From Gemmatimonadota bacterium (GTDB lineage: Bacteria > Gemmatimonadota > Gemmatimonadetes > Gemmatimonadales > GWC2-71-9), in contig QHTX01000083.1 of assembly GCA_003220975.1 (NCBI GenBank), positions 15,873-26,262 on the forward strand: a stretch of 10,390 nucleotides of DNA. The letters are read 5' to 3'. This document shows, in pieces, positions 1 to 6,762 of the stretch. Under the pieces are notes generated by a model that worked only from the letters and a program-made list of their open reading frames with translations, did no database searches and had not been told where the DNA came from. Every line of letters begins with the position of its first letter. The stretch's first letter is position 1. The translations under genes and the position numbers were made by a program.

Positions 1-118
1 TGGTGACCTCGTGGTGGACGTGGCGCGGGTGGTGAAGGAGGAGGAGGCCGACAACGGCGAGGACGACGGCGACGACGAGAAGAAGGCTCCCGCCAAGGCG
101 AAAGCGAAGAAAAAGTAG
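1..118 (+). CDS. gyrA: C-terminal end of a protein, probably DNA gyrase subunit A (partial)
   Basis: The reading frame starting at base 2 is open to the TAG at 116-118 and gives 38 residues. It begins with GDLVVDVARVV, which resembles the last strand of the GyrA C-terminal beta-pinwheel, followed by an acidic stretch (EEE, then a DNGEDDGDDE tract) and a basic Ala/Lys tail (PAKAKAKKK). GyrA is the DNA-binding and cleaving subunit of the topoisomerase that introduces negative supercoils. Acidic tails after the pinwheel are known in GyrA of other bacteria; the added Ala/Lys tail looks lineage-specific. The start lies outside the window. Only one base separates its stop from the next gene, suggesting co-transcription. 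The assignment rests on a short C-terminal piece, so another protein with a charged tail is possible. Confidence 0.55.
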   Translation, partial: GDLVVDVARVVKEEEADNGEDDGDDEKKAPAKAKAKKK

Positions 119-119
119 C

Positions 120-1049
120 GTGGTCACCGCACAGGACGTACGAGAGGCGGCCGCAGGGCTCGCAGGCGTAACGGTGCGCACCCCGCTCCGCTACGTCGAG
201 CCGCTCGGCGCCTACCTGAAGCTCGAGAACCTCCAGCCGGTGGGCGCGTTCAAGCTACGCGGCGCCTACACCGCCATCCGCCGCATGCCGGAGCAGGTGC
301 GCCGCAACGGCGTCATCACCTATTCGAGCGGCAATCATGGCCAGGCGGTCGCGTACGCGGCGCAGCTCGTCGGCGTCCGGGCCGTGGTCGTGATGCCCGA
401 GACCGCGCCCGCCGTGAAAGTGGCGGGCGTGAAGCGGTGGGGCGGCGAGGTGGTCCTCGCCGGCCGGACGTCGGAAGACCGCCAGCGCGCCGCGGAGCAG
501 ATCGCCGCGCGGGAGCGTCTCGCCGTCGTGCCGCCGTTCGACCATCCGGATATCGTGGCGGGGCAGGCGACCGTCGGGCTCGAGATCGCCGAGGCGCTGC
601 CCGACGCCCGCTCCGTCGTGGTGCCGGTGGGCGGGGGCGGCCTGATCGCGGGAGTCGTGACGGGTCTCGCCGCGGGAGGGAGTCGCGCCACGGTGTGGGG
701 CGTCGAGCCCGCCGGCGCGCCCAAGCTGGCGCGCGCGCTCGAGACGGGGCGGCCGGTGCGGCTCGAGCGCACCGCCAGCATCGCCGACGGGCTGATCACG
801 CTCACCGTGGGCGCGATTCCCTTCGCGCACCTGGCGGCGCAGCGCGACCGGCTCGCGGGCGTCGCCCTGGTGGACGATGACGCCCTGCTCGACGCCGTGC
901 AGTTTCTCTGGCGCCACGCCCACGTGGCGATCGAGCCGTCGGGCGCCGCCACGACGGCCGCGGTGCGGTCGGGGGCCGTGCGCCCCGTCCCCCCCGCGGT
1001 GCTGATCGTGAGCGGCGGCAACGTCGATCCCTCCCTGCTCGAGGACTGA
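120..1049 (+). CDS. PLP-dependent threonine/serine dehydratase (TdcB / serine racemase-like)
   Basis: This 309-residue cytoplasmic enzyme belongs to PLP fold-type II. Members deaminate L-threonine to 2-oxobutanoate or L-serine to pyruvate, or racemise serine. Visible motifs are GAFKLRGA with the Schiff-base lysine K45, SSGNHGQ (69-75) that holds the substrate and cofactor, the Gly-rich phosphate-binding loop GGGGL (171-175), IEPSGAATTAA (271-281), and the C-terminal SGGNVD (298-303) near the pyridine nitrogen. There is no C-terminal ACT regulatory domain, so it is the short catabolic/racemase form rather than the isoleucine-regulated biosynthetic IlvA. The GTG start at 120 lies one base after the preceding stop, and the conserved N-terminal region begins about 15 residues in, so little can be missing. 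Threonine dehydratase, serine racemase and 3-hydroxyaspartate dehydratase cannot be separated from sequence alone. Confidence 0.9.
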   Translation: MVTAQDVREAAAGLAGVTVRTPLRYVEPLGAYLKLENLQPVGAFKLRGAYTAIRRMPEQVRRNGVITYSSGNHGQAVAYAAQLVGVRAVVVMPETAPAVKVAGVKRWGGEVVLAGRTSEDRQRAAEQIAARERLAVVPPFDHPDIVAGQATVGLEIAEALPDARSVVVPVGGGGLIAGVVTGLAAGGSRATVWGVEPAGAPKLARALETGRPVRLERTASIADGLITLTVGAIPFAHLAAQRDRLAGVALVDDDALLDAVQFLWRHAHVAIEPSGAATTAAVRSGAVRPVPPAVLIVSGGNVDPSLLED

Positions 1050-1056
1050 ACGCGCT

Positions 1057-1133
1057 ATGGCCGACAGCACGGGGGCGGGGGCGGGCCGGTCGCTGGGGGA
1101 GGCAAGATTCTGGTCGCCGACGACGACCAGTCC
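1057..1133 (+). other. Out-of-frame N-terminal segment of the diguanylate cyclase (probable G-run indel)
   Basis: The receiver domain downstream needs its beta-1 strand and acidic pair (KILVADDD, encoded at 1104-1127), but that frame has no ATG, GTG or TTG between the upstream in-frame stop (1047-1049) and the TTG at 1134. An ATG at 1057, with GAGGA 11 bases upstream (1041-1045), opens a different frame that reads MADSTGAGAGRSLG and then dies at the TGA at 1159-1161. One extra base in one of the G runs (1071-1075, 1077-1080 or 1095-1099) would fuse this start to KILVADDD in frame. A sequencing or assembly error is simplest. A true frameshift mutation or -1 ribosomal slippage on the 1095-1099 G run is possible. 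Non-canonical starts ATT (1107) or CTG (1110) are alternatives. Confidence 0.6.
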
Positions 1134-2522
1134 TTGGTCCGCACCCTCACGTGGATCCTGAAAGAGAACGGCTACGAGGTGGTGACGGCGCCCGGGGGCG
1201 AGGGACTGATCGGCAAGCTCGAAGCGGAGCGGCCCCACCTCCTGCTCCTCGACATCATGATGCCCAAGATCGACGGTCTGCAGCTGCTGGCGAAGATGAA
1301 GTCCGACGAGCGGTTCCGGGATGTCCCGGTGCTGATGATCTCGTCCATGCCGCCCGAAGAGGCCACCGTGAAGTCGCTCGGGCTGGGCGCGGCGGACTTC
1401 ATCGCGAAGCCGTTCCGGGTGCGCGAGCTGCTGGCGCGGGTGAGGGCGCATATCCGCTCGGCCCAGGAGCTGGCGCGCGCGCGCGACGAGGCGCAGAGCC
1501 GGGCCGCCATCGTGGACATCCTCCACGAGGTCACCGACTCGCTCAAGCCCGACGAGATCTATCACATCCTGGTGCGGCGGGTCGCCCGGGTGCTGCAGAT
1601 CTCCAAGTGCTCGATGGTGCTCGCCAAGCCCGGCGATCAGCTCGGCGTCGTGGTCGCCGCGTACGAGAACCCGATGCTGCGGAACCTGCAGATCGAGCTC
1701 GCGCGCTACCCCGAGATTCAACGCGCCCTGACGAGCAGCCGGTCCGTGCTGGTCGAGGACGTCGGGTCGGATCCGCTGTACGCCGAGGAGCGGGTGCGCT
1801 GGCAACGCGACAAGATCGTCGTGCCGACCCGCTCCGCCGTCGCACTGCCGTTCTCGATGAAGGACCAGCAGCTGGGGGTGTTCTTCCTGCGCACCACGGG
1901 AGAGGACCCGCCGCTCACCCGCGCCGACGCGCAGTTCGCGGAGACCGTGATCCGGACGGCCGTGGCGGCGATCGAGAAGGCGTACGACTTCGAGACCGCC
2001 GTGTCCGACAAGAAGCGGCTCGAGAAGCTCGCGGCCACGGACGCCCTCACGGGAGCCTTGAACCGCCGCGCGCTGTCCGAGGAGCTCGAGGCCGAGCTCG
2101 AGCGCGCGCGGCGCTACGGTCTGGCGCTCACGATCCTGCTCGCCGACATCGACCGGTTCAAGCTCGTGAACGACACGCGCGGCCACATTGCGGGGGACTC
2201 GGTTCTGCGCCAAGTTGGCGAAATCCTGCGCCGCGAGGCCCGCTCCGTGGATCTGGTCGCCCGCTATGGCGGGGAGGAGTTCGTCGTCGTCATGCCCGAG
2301 ACCGCGCTGCACGGCTCCGTGATCTTCGCCGAGCGCCTGCGGCGCCGCGTGATGAACCACGACTTCGCCGACCCGGGGGAGGACCCGCTGAGCCTCACGA
2401 TCTCGATCGGGCTCGCGTCGTTCCCCGACGACCGCGTGAGCAGCGCCGACAGCTTCGTGGCGCTCGCCGACCAGGCCCTCTATCGCGCCAAGAACGAAGG
2501 GCGCAACTTGGTGCGTCAATGA
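1134..2522 (+). CDS. Response regulator diguanylate cyclase (REC-GAF-GGDEF)
   Basis: This is a cytoplasmic signalling protein that makes cyclic di-GMP from two GTP. Numbering from the TTG at 1134, the receiver domain covers about residues 1-110, with phospho-acceptor D40 (LLLLDIMMP) and the conserved lysine K92 (AKPF). The acidic residues of beta-1 are encoded just upstream in the same frame (1104-1127), so the true protein starts earlier; see the segment at 1057. A GAF-like sensor region spans about 125-285. A coiled linker leads into the GGDEF domain (about 300-462), with DALTGALNRR, the metal-binding LADIDRFK, the active-site loop GGEEF (379-383) and an upstream RSVD (370-373), which is the inhibitory RxxD site. 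The cyclase therefore looks active and product-inhibited. No partner histidine kinase lies in the window. The gene ends in a 4-base ATGA overlap with the kinase gene. Confidence 0.9.
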   Translation: MVRTLTWILKENGYEVVTAPGGEGLIGKLEAERPHLLLLDIMMPKIDGLQLLAKMKSDERFRDVPVLMISSMPPEEATVKSLGLGAADFIAKPFRVRELLARVRAHIRSAQELARARDEAQSRAAIVDILHEVTDSLKPDEIYHILVRRVARVLQISKCSMVLAKPGDQLGVVVAAYENPMLRNLQIELARYPEIQRALTSSRSVLVEDVGSDPLYAEERVRWQRDKIVVPTRSAVALPFSMKDQQLGVFFLRTTGEDPPLTRADAQFAETVIRTAVAAIEKAYDFETAVSDKKRLEKLAATDALTGALNRRALSEELEAELERARRYGLALTILLADIDRFKLVNDTRGHIAGDSVLRQVGEILRREARSVDLVARYGGEEFVVVMPETALHGSVIFAERLRRRVMNHDFADPGEDPLSLTISIGLASFPDDRVSSADSFVALADQALYRAKNEGRNLVRQ

Positions 2523-3586
2523 GCGATCGCCGCTGCCCCAAGTGCGGCACGGTGTACGCCGGCGCCGCCCGCTTCTGCCCCCGCGACGGGAACCTGCTGG
2601 TCGAGGTGCAGCCGAAACCGGCGACGCCGCCGTCGCTGGCCGGCAGCGGCACCGCCGTCCGCACCCCGCCGCAGCCGTCGAGAGGCCTGGACCGCGCCGC
2701 GAGCCTCTCGGGCGAGCTGCTCGACGCGCGTTACCAGGTCCTCAAGAAGCTGGGCGAGGGCGGCATGTCCTACGTCTACCTCGCCAAGGAGGTCGCGACG
2801 ACCGAAGAGGTCGCGATCAAGGTGCTCTCCCCCAAGCTCGCGACGGACAAGAGTTCGGTGGAGCGGCTGCGGCGCGAGGCAGGGCTCGCCATGCGCCTCG
2901 AGCATCCCAACGTCTGTCGCATCATGCGGCTGGGGGAATCCGAGGACGGCCTGATCTACCTCGTGATGCCGTTTCTGAAAGGCGAGTTGCTCTCGGACCG
3001 CGAGGTGAAGGATGGGCCGATGGACGTCGCCCTGGGCATCGACATCCTGCGTCAGGTGTGCGCGGGACTGCATCACGCCCACGAGCTGCAGATCGTGCAT
3101 CGAGATCTGAAGCCCGAGAACATCATGCTCGTGGGAGGGCGCGACGGCGGCGGGGTCCGGGCCGTGGTGATGGACTTCGGGCTCGCGAAGGAGCGCCGCG
3201 CCGAGGGCCAGCTCGCGAAGCTCACCGCCACCGGCATCATCCTCGGCACCCCGGAGTTCATGAGCCCGGAGCAGATCCGGGGCAAGCAGCTCGACGCCCG
3301 GTCCGATATCTACGCCCTCGGCATCGTGGCGTTCGAGATGTTCACCGGCAAGCTGCCGTTCCAGGGCCGGAACGCGCAGGAGATGATGATCGCGCGACTG
3401 CGCGGCCAGCCCCTCAAGCTGCGCCAGCTCCGGCCGGACGCGTCCGAGGGCGTGGAGAAAGCCCTCGCCCGCGCCATGGACTCCAGTCCGGACGCGCGCT
3501 ACGACACCGCACTCCAGTTCGCCGAGGCGCTCACCGCGTCGAACGAAGGCGGGTTCCTCTCGAAGATCAAGGAGCGGCTGAAATAA
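2519..3586 (+). CDS. Zinc-ribbon Ser/Thr protein kinase (Hanks-type)
   Basis: This 355-residue Hanks-type kinase phosphorylates Ser/Thr on unknown targets. An N-terminal zinc-ribbon-like knuckle (C6PKC9G and FC20PRDG) lacks the usual fourth Cys, having Asp there. A Pro/Ala-rich linker (about 30-60) leads to the kinase domain (about 72-340). Its motifs are the glycine loop GEGGMSYVY (79-87), the ATP lysine K101 (VAIKV), the alpha-C glutamate about E120, the catalytic HRDLKPEN (H194, R195, D196), DFG (219-221), and TPEFMSPEQ in place of APE. All catalytic residues are present and it is an RD kinase. There is no transmembrane helix and no PASTA repeats, so it is cytosolic. The ATG start at 2519 overlaps the cyclase stop (ATGA) and no strong ribosome-binding site is seen, consistent with translational coupling. 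The long reading frame extending upstream within the cyclase gene is an artefact of high GC. Confidence 0.92.
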   Translation: MSDRRCPKCGTVYAGAARFCPRDGNLLVEVQPKPATPPSLAGSGTAVRTPPQPSRGLDRAASLSGELLDARYQVLKKLGEGGMSYVYLAKEVATTEEVAIKVLSPKLATDKSSVERLRREAGLAMRLEHPNVCRIMRLGESEDGLIYLVMPFLKGELLSDREVKDGPMDVALGIDILRQVCAGLHHAHELQIVHRDLKPENIMLVGGRDGGGVRAVVMDFGLAKERRAEGQLAKLTATGIILGTPEFMSPEQIRGKQLDARSDIYALGIVAFEMFTGKLPFQGRNAQEMMIARLRGQPLKLRQLRPDASEGVEKALARAMDSSPDARYDTALQFAEALTASNEGGFLSKIKERLK

Positions 3587-3618
3587 GGCGCTTCCCCGCC
3601 TTCGATCCCCCGGAGTAC

Positions 3619-4686
3619 GTGGACTGGAAGCCCGACCCCGCGCTGGTGCGCCAGTTTCGGACGACCGTCGAACGGGACGCGGAGCGGGCGGCCGTCGTCG
3701 CGCGGCTCTCCCCGGACGCGAAACTCGAGCTGTACGCCGGCCTGCTGCGGGCTCGGCTCCACGACATCCAGCTCAAGCGCTGGGTGCGCACCGGCGTGCT
3801 CTCCAAGGCCTGGCTCGGCACGGGGGAAGAGGCGACCACCGTCGGCCCGGTGCACGCCCTGGAGCGGGGCAGGGACGTCGTGGCCCCGATGATCCGCAAC
3901 GCCGCGGCCTGCTGTGAGCTGGGGATGTCGGTCGCGGACATGCTGCGTGCCTACCTCGCGACCGACGATTCGCCCTCCCGGGGCCGCGACCTGCACGTCG
4001 GGTCGTGGGCGCACGGCGTGCTGCAGCCGATCTCCCACGTGGGCGACATGGTGCCCGTGATCGCCGGGATCGCCCTCACCTTCAAGCTGAAGCAGGAGCC
4101 TCGCGTCGCGCTCACCTGGGTGGGGGACGGCGCGACCAAGACGGCCGCCGCGCACGAGGGAACGAACTTCGCCGCCGTGCAGCAGCTCCCCGCGATCTTC
4201 ATCGTGGAGAACAACCAGGTCGCGCTGGGCACGCGGCTCGAGCAGCACCACCTTCCCGGCCATTTCCGGGAGTGGGCGGCGGGCTACGGCGCCTGGGGCG
4301 CGCAGTTCGACGGCAACAACGTGCTCGACGCCTACGCGACCACGAAGCTCGCCGCCGACCGCTGCCGCCGCGGCGAGGGCCCCGCGCTGCTCGTCGCCGA
4401 GACCTTCCGCATGGGCGGGCACGCGACGCACGACGAGCGCGAGGCGCGTGAGACGTTTCCCGCCGAGCTGTTTCAGCAATGGGGGAAGCGCGACCCGATC
4501 GGGTTGTACGAGGAGTACCTCAAGGCGGACGGCGTGGCGGCGACCCGCCTCGAGGCGATCGAGGGAGAGGTCACGGCCGCCGTCGAGCGCGCGGCGGAGG
4601 ACGCCCTCGCGAGCCGCGCCACGATGCCGCCGGGGGAGAGCGCGTTGGGGGGGGTCTATGCGAAGGAGGAGAACCATGAACGCTAG
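3619..4686 (+). CDS. 2-oxoacid dehydrogenase E1 component, alpha subunit (ThDP-dependent)
   Basis: This is the alpha subunit of an E1 decarboxylase of the pyruvate or branched-chain 2-oxoacid dehydrogenase type, which binds thiamine diphosphate and starts oxidative decarboxylation to acyl-CoA. In about 355 residues it shows the ThDP/Mg motif GDGATKTAAAHEGTNFA (169-185), ending at N183, then VENNQVALGT (196-205) and GGHATHDE (266-273), which matches the phosphorylation-loop region of E1-alpha. The partner E1-beta gene, which normally follows directly, is absent; a hydrolase gene follows instead. The start is uncertain. GTG at 3619 is the first ordinary codon, but the open frame upstream (RRFPAFDPPEYV) looks coding and an ATA at 3583 overlaps the kinase stop with AAGGAG 8 bases upstream. 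The TAG stop at 4684-4686 falls inside the inverted repeat at 4682. Substrate (pyruvate or branched-chain) cannot be told. Confidence 0.87.
   Translation: MDWKPDPALVRQFRTTVERDAERAAVVARLSPDAKLELYAGLLRARLHDIQLKRWVRTGVLSKAWLGTGEEATTVGPVHALERGRDVVAPMIRNAAACCELGMSVADMLRAYLATDDSPSRGRDLHVGSWAHGVLQPISHVGDMVPVIAGIALTFKLKQEPRVALTWVGDGATKTAAAHEGTNFAAVQQLPAIFIVENNQVALGTRLEQHHLPGHFREWAAGYGAWGAQFDGNNVLDAYATTKLAADRCRRGEGPALLVAETFRMGGHATHDEREARETFPAELFQQWGKRDPIGLYEEYLKADGVAATRLEAIEGEVTAAVERAAEDALASRATMPPGESALGGVYAKEENHER
4664..4669 (+). promoter_or_regulatory. Ribosome-binding site of the dienelactone hydrolase gene
   Basis: A perfect AGGAGG lies 6 bases before the ATG at 4676, inside the last codons of the E1-alpha gene. 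It decides the hydrolase start: translation begins upstream of the inverted repeat at 4682-4779, so the repeat is translated rather than being an intergenic spacer. Confidence 0.8.
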
Positions 4687-5461
4687 GCGGTTAGACGGTT
4701 GGGCGGTTAGTTGGTCCTGGGCCGCGGCGGGCTTTCTCGGCGTGATATCGCTAACCGCCTACCCGGCTAACCGCCTAGCCCCCGACATCCACACCGAATA
4801 CGTCAAGATCCCGAGCGGCCGGGACACTATCACGGCCTTCCTAGCCTATCCCGAGCGCAAGGACCCGGCGCCGGCCGTCGTGGTCATCCACGAGATCTTC
4901 GGGATGTCCGATTTCATCCGGCAAACGGCGGAGCAGCTCGCGAAGGACGGCTTCGTCGCGATCGCGCCCGATCTGCTGTCGCGCCGGGGCGGGACGCCCG
5001 CGTCGGGCGACTCGGCTCGGAAGCTGATCGCCCAGCTGGATACGGACACCCTGACCAAGGACCTCGACGCGACGGTGGCCTACGTCAAACGCCTCAAGGC
5101 GGTGCGGCCCGACCGGGTCGGGGTGATCGGGTTCTGCTGGGGCGGGGGCCAGAGCTTCCGGTACGCCACGAACAACCCGTCGCTGCGGGCGTTCGTGGTC
5201 TGCTACGGGCCGGGTCCCGAAGCCATGGCGATTGCGCGCATCCGCGCGAAGGGTCTCGGCGTGTACGCCGAGAACGACGCGCGCATCGACGCCGGGCTGG
5301 CCGAGGTGGACGCGGCCGTCCGGACCTACCACAAGGACTACCGCTACTCGATCTATCCCGCCGTCGGGCACGGATTCCTGCGCACCCGCGAGAAGCCGGA
5401 GGTGGCGGACAGCGCGTGGGGGCATGTGATTCGGTTCTTCAGGGAGACTCTGGAGCGCTAA
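4676..5461 (+). CDS. Dienelactone hydrolase family protein, exported or membrane-anchored
   Basis: This 261-residue alpha/beta hydrolase of the dienelactone hydrolase family hydrolyses esters or lactones; the physiological substrate is unknown. Core motifs are HEIFG with E73, the nucleophile elbow GFCWGG with C154, D201 (ENDARI) and H232 (GHGF), giving the Cys-Asp-His triad typical of the family. The mature-like part starts at about residue 38 (IHTEYVKIPSG). Residues 1-35 look like a signal peptide or anchor: an Arg pair (RR, 4-5), a hydrophobic core (about 9-27) and no clear AxA cleavage site. Nearly all of it (residues 3-35) is encoded by the inverted repeat at 4682-4779. The start is fixed by the AGGAGG at 4664. 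The gene overlaps E1-alpha by 11 bases and its stop overlaps the convergent protease gene by 4 bases. Confidence 0.9.
   Translation: MNARRLDGWAVSWSWAAAGFLGVISLTAYPANRLAPDIHTEYVKIPSGRDTITAFLAYPERKDPAPAVVVIHEIFGMSDFIRQTAEQLAKDGFVAIAPDLLSRRGGTPASGDSARKLIAQLDTDTLTKDLDATVAYVKRLKAVRPDRVGVIGFCWGGGQSFRYATNNPSLRAFVVCYGPGPEAMAIARIRAKGLGVYAENDARIDAGLAEVDAAVRTYHKDYRYSIYPAVGHGFLRTREKPEVADSAWGHVIRFFRETLER
4682..4779 (+). repeat. Inverted-repeat element 1, arms of 8-base NCGGTTAG units
   Basis: The left arm is 4682-4710 and the right arm 4751-4779, each 29 bases, pairing at 26 of 29 positions around a 40-base loop. Each arm is a tandem array with an 8-base period: GCTAG, then GCGGTTAG, ACGGTTGG, GCGGTTAG on the left; the complement of GCTAG, GCGGTTAG, CCGGGTAG, GCGGTTAG on the right. 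The first TAG is the stop of E1-alpha; the rest is read in frame as residues 3-35 of the hydrolase. One mismatch is at the variable N base (4695). The other two (4699 opposite 4762, and 4701 opposite 4760) arise because G4701 and C4762 replace A; with A these codons would be TAG and TAA in the hydrolase frame. The unit is the same type as in the element at 7978, with T for A. Confidence 0.9.
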
Positions 5462-6762
5462 GGGCGCTTTCCGCTCACATACGCCTTCGCCCGGTCCAGC
5501 GCCGGATCGGCCCCGGCGAGCACGTCGCGCACGGTCGGCGCGACCGGGAGGTCCGGCTTGATGCCGGTGCCGGCAAACTCGGTGCCGTCCGGCGCCGCGT
5601 GATGCGAGACGGAGAATTGCACCGTCCAGCCTTTGGGGAGCGGGAACGCGGCGACGTCCCCGGGGCTGCCGGCGGAGGGCTCGCCGACGATGACCCCGCG
5701 GCCGGCGGCCCGGAACGCGGCGAGGAAGTCCTCCGCCGCCCCGGCGGTAGCGGTCCCGGCGAGCACCGCGATGGGGCCGCCGTACGCCGGCGCGGCGCCG
5801 CGGGGTCGAACGGTGTCGGCGGGCGGCGCGTACCACGTTGTGGCGGAGTCGGTCTCGTTCCACGCGCGGAAGACGGCGCGGTGCTCCGGCGTCTTCCAGC
5901 GCGCCGCGACGAACGGCTTACCGGCGAGGCGGCCGAGGATCTGGTAGCCGAGCTCGGTCCGGCCTCCTCCCCCGGCGGCGCGGCGCAGATCCACCACCAG
6001 GCCCTGCACACCGCCGAAGTCGGCAAAGGCGCGGTCGAAGCGCCGCACCTCGTCGGCGTCGCTGAGCGAGTTGAGCCGCACGATGACCACGCGTCCCGGC
6101 AGCGACTCCACCGCGAACGCGGCCGGCTCGAGCGGCCAGCGGTCGTTGAGTGAGACGCTGCGGGTGACGCTGACGCCACGCTCGCCGCCCCCGGGCACGC
6201 GCAGCAGGAGCTGCAGCGTCGTGCCCTTTTCACCCTGGAGCATCCACGTCACGGCGCGCTGCCACCGGTCCGCCGCCGTGGCGGCGGAGATCTCGGGAAG
6301 CACGGAGTCGCGGAGCCACGCGTCCGCCGGCATCCCCTGGACGGCGAGGATCTCCCCCAGCCGCTCGGGGCGCGCCACGCGCATCTCGTCGTTCTCGGCG
6401 TAGTCGAGGAGGAACGGCCGACGCTCCACGCTGGCGAGGAGCAGCGGGGGCCGGGCGATGCGCGAGCGGACGGCCGGTGGAGGGATGACGGCGGACTGGC
6501 CGTCGCCGAGCAGGGCGACCAGGCGCCGCAGCCGGCGGCAGAACAGGAGATCGGACTGGGGCTCGGGTGCGAGCTTCAGGTTCGCGGTCAGGGCCGAGTC
6601 CCAGTCTGCCCGCACCCGGTCCCAGTAGGCGAAATTGTAACGCGCCTCCGCCCAGATGGTGGCGACGGCCGCGGCGCGCTCGGCGGCGGTGAGCTGCTGG
6701 GCGGCGAGCGGCGCCAGCGGCGTCGCGGCGAGCCACGCGAGGACCAGTGAGCGAGTGAGCAC
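5458..6762 (-). CDS. S41 family peptidase homologue, exported, probably lacking the catalytic serine
   Basis: The 434-residue product has an N-terminal signal peptide (MLTRSLVLAWLAATPLAP core, likely cleaved after A21 in LAA|QQ), so it acts in the periplasm or outside. The N-terminal part (ATIWAEARYNFAYWDRV) and the C-terminal half match C-terminal-processing (S41, tail-specific) proteases: VVDLRRAAGGGG (256-267) corresponds to the usual DLRxNxGG, GPIAVLAG (329-336) leads to the nucleophile strand, GEPSAG (360-365), and PDGTEFAGTGIKPD (391-404) closes the core. The family normally has Ser-Ala-Ala-Glu at the nucleophile; here it is G341-A-A-E344, encoded GGG at 5740-5742. It is therefore probably not a working protease and may bind peptides instead. 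The GTG start at 6762 is chosen by the signal peptide. The start overlaps the divergent phosphoesterase start, and the stop overlaps the hydrolase stop by 4 bases. Confidence 0.85.
   Translation of the reverse strand: MLTRSLVLAWLAATPLAPLAAQQLTAAERAAAVATIWAEARYNFAYWDRVRADWDSALTANLKLAPEPQSDLLFCRRLRRLVALLGDGQSAVIPPPAVRSRIARPPLLLASVERRPFLLDYAENDEMRVARPERLGEILAVQGMPADAWLRDSVLPEISAATAADRWQRAVTWMLQGEKGTTLQLLLRVPGGGERGVSVTRSVSLNDRWPLEPAAFAVESLPGRVVIVRLNSLSDADEVRRFDRAFADFGGVQGLVVDLRRAAGGGGRTELGYQILGRLAGKPFVAARWKTPEHRAVFRAWNETDSATTWYAPPADTVRPRGAAPAYGGPIAVLAGTATAGAAEDFLAAFRAAGRGVIVGEPSAGSPGDVAAFPLPKGWTVQFSVSHHAAPDGTEFAGTGIKPDLPVAPTVRDVLAGADPALDRAKAYVSGKRP
6755..6762. promoter_or_regulatory. Overlapping divergent start codons
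   Basis: The 8-base GTGAGCAC contains the plus-strand GTG start of the phosphoesterase (6755-6757) and, on the minus strand, the GTG start of the S41 homologue (6762-6760). No intergenic space remains, so the promoter of each gene must lie inside the other's first codons. On the minus strand TAGATT just before the protease start could be a -10 hexamer of a near-leaderless transcript, but this is weak. On the plus strand GAGGA at 6739-6743 is 11 bases before the GTG. Confidence 0.5.

Noticed and set aside
255..2519. A 754-codon open frame on the minus strand, across the dehydratase and cyclase genes
   Set aside because: It is antisense to two genes with clear catalytic motifs, has low-complexity Arg/His/Gly/Ala composition, no domain, and is the usual by-product of high GC at third positions.
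2542..3600. Plus-strand open frame running in from the kinase region into E1-alpha as an N-terminal extension or fusion
   Set aside because: It reads an Arg/Ala-rich shadow frame across the kinase gene; E1-alpha similarity begins only just before 3619.
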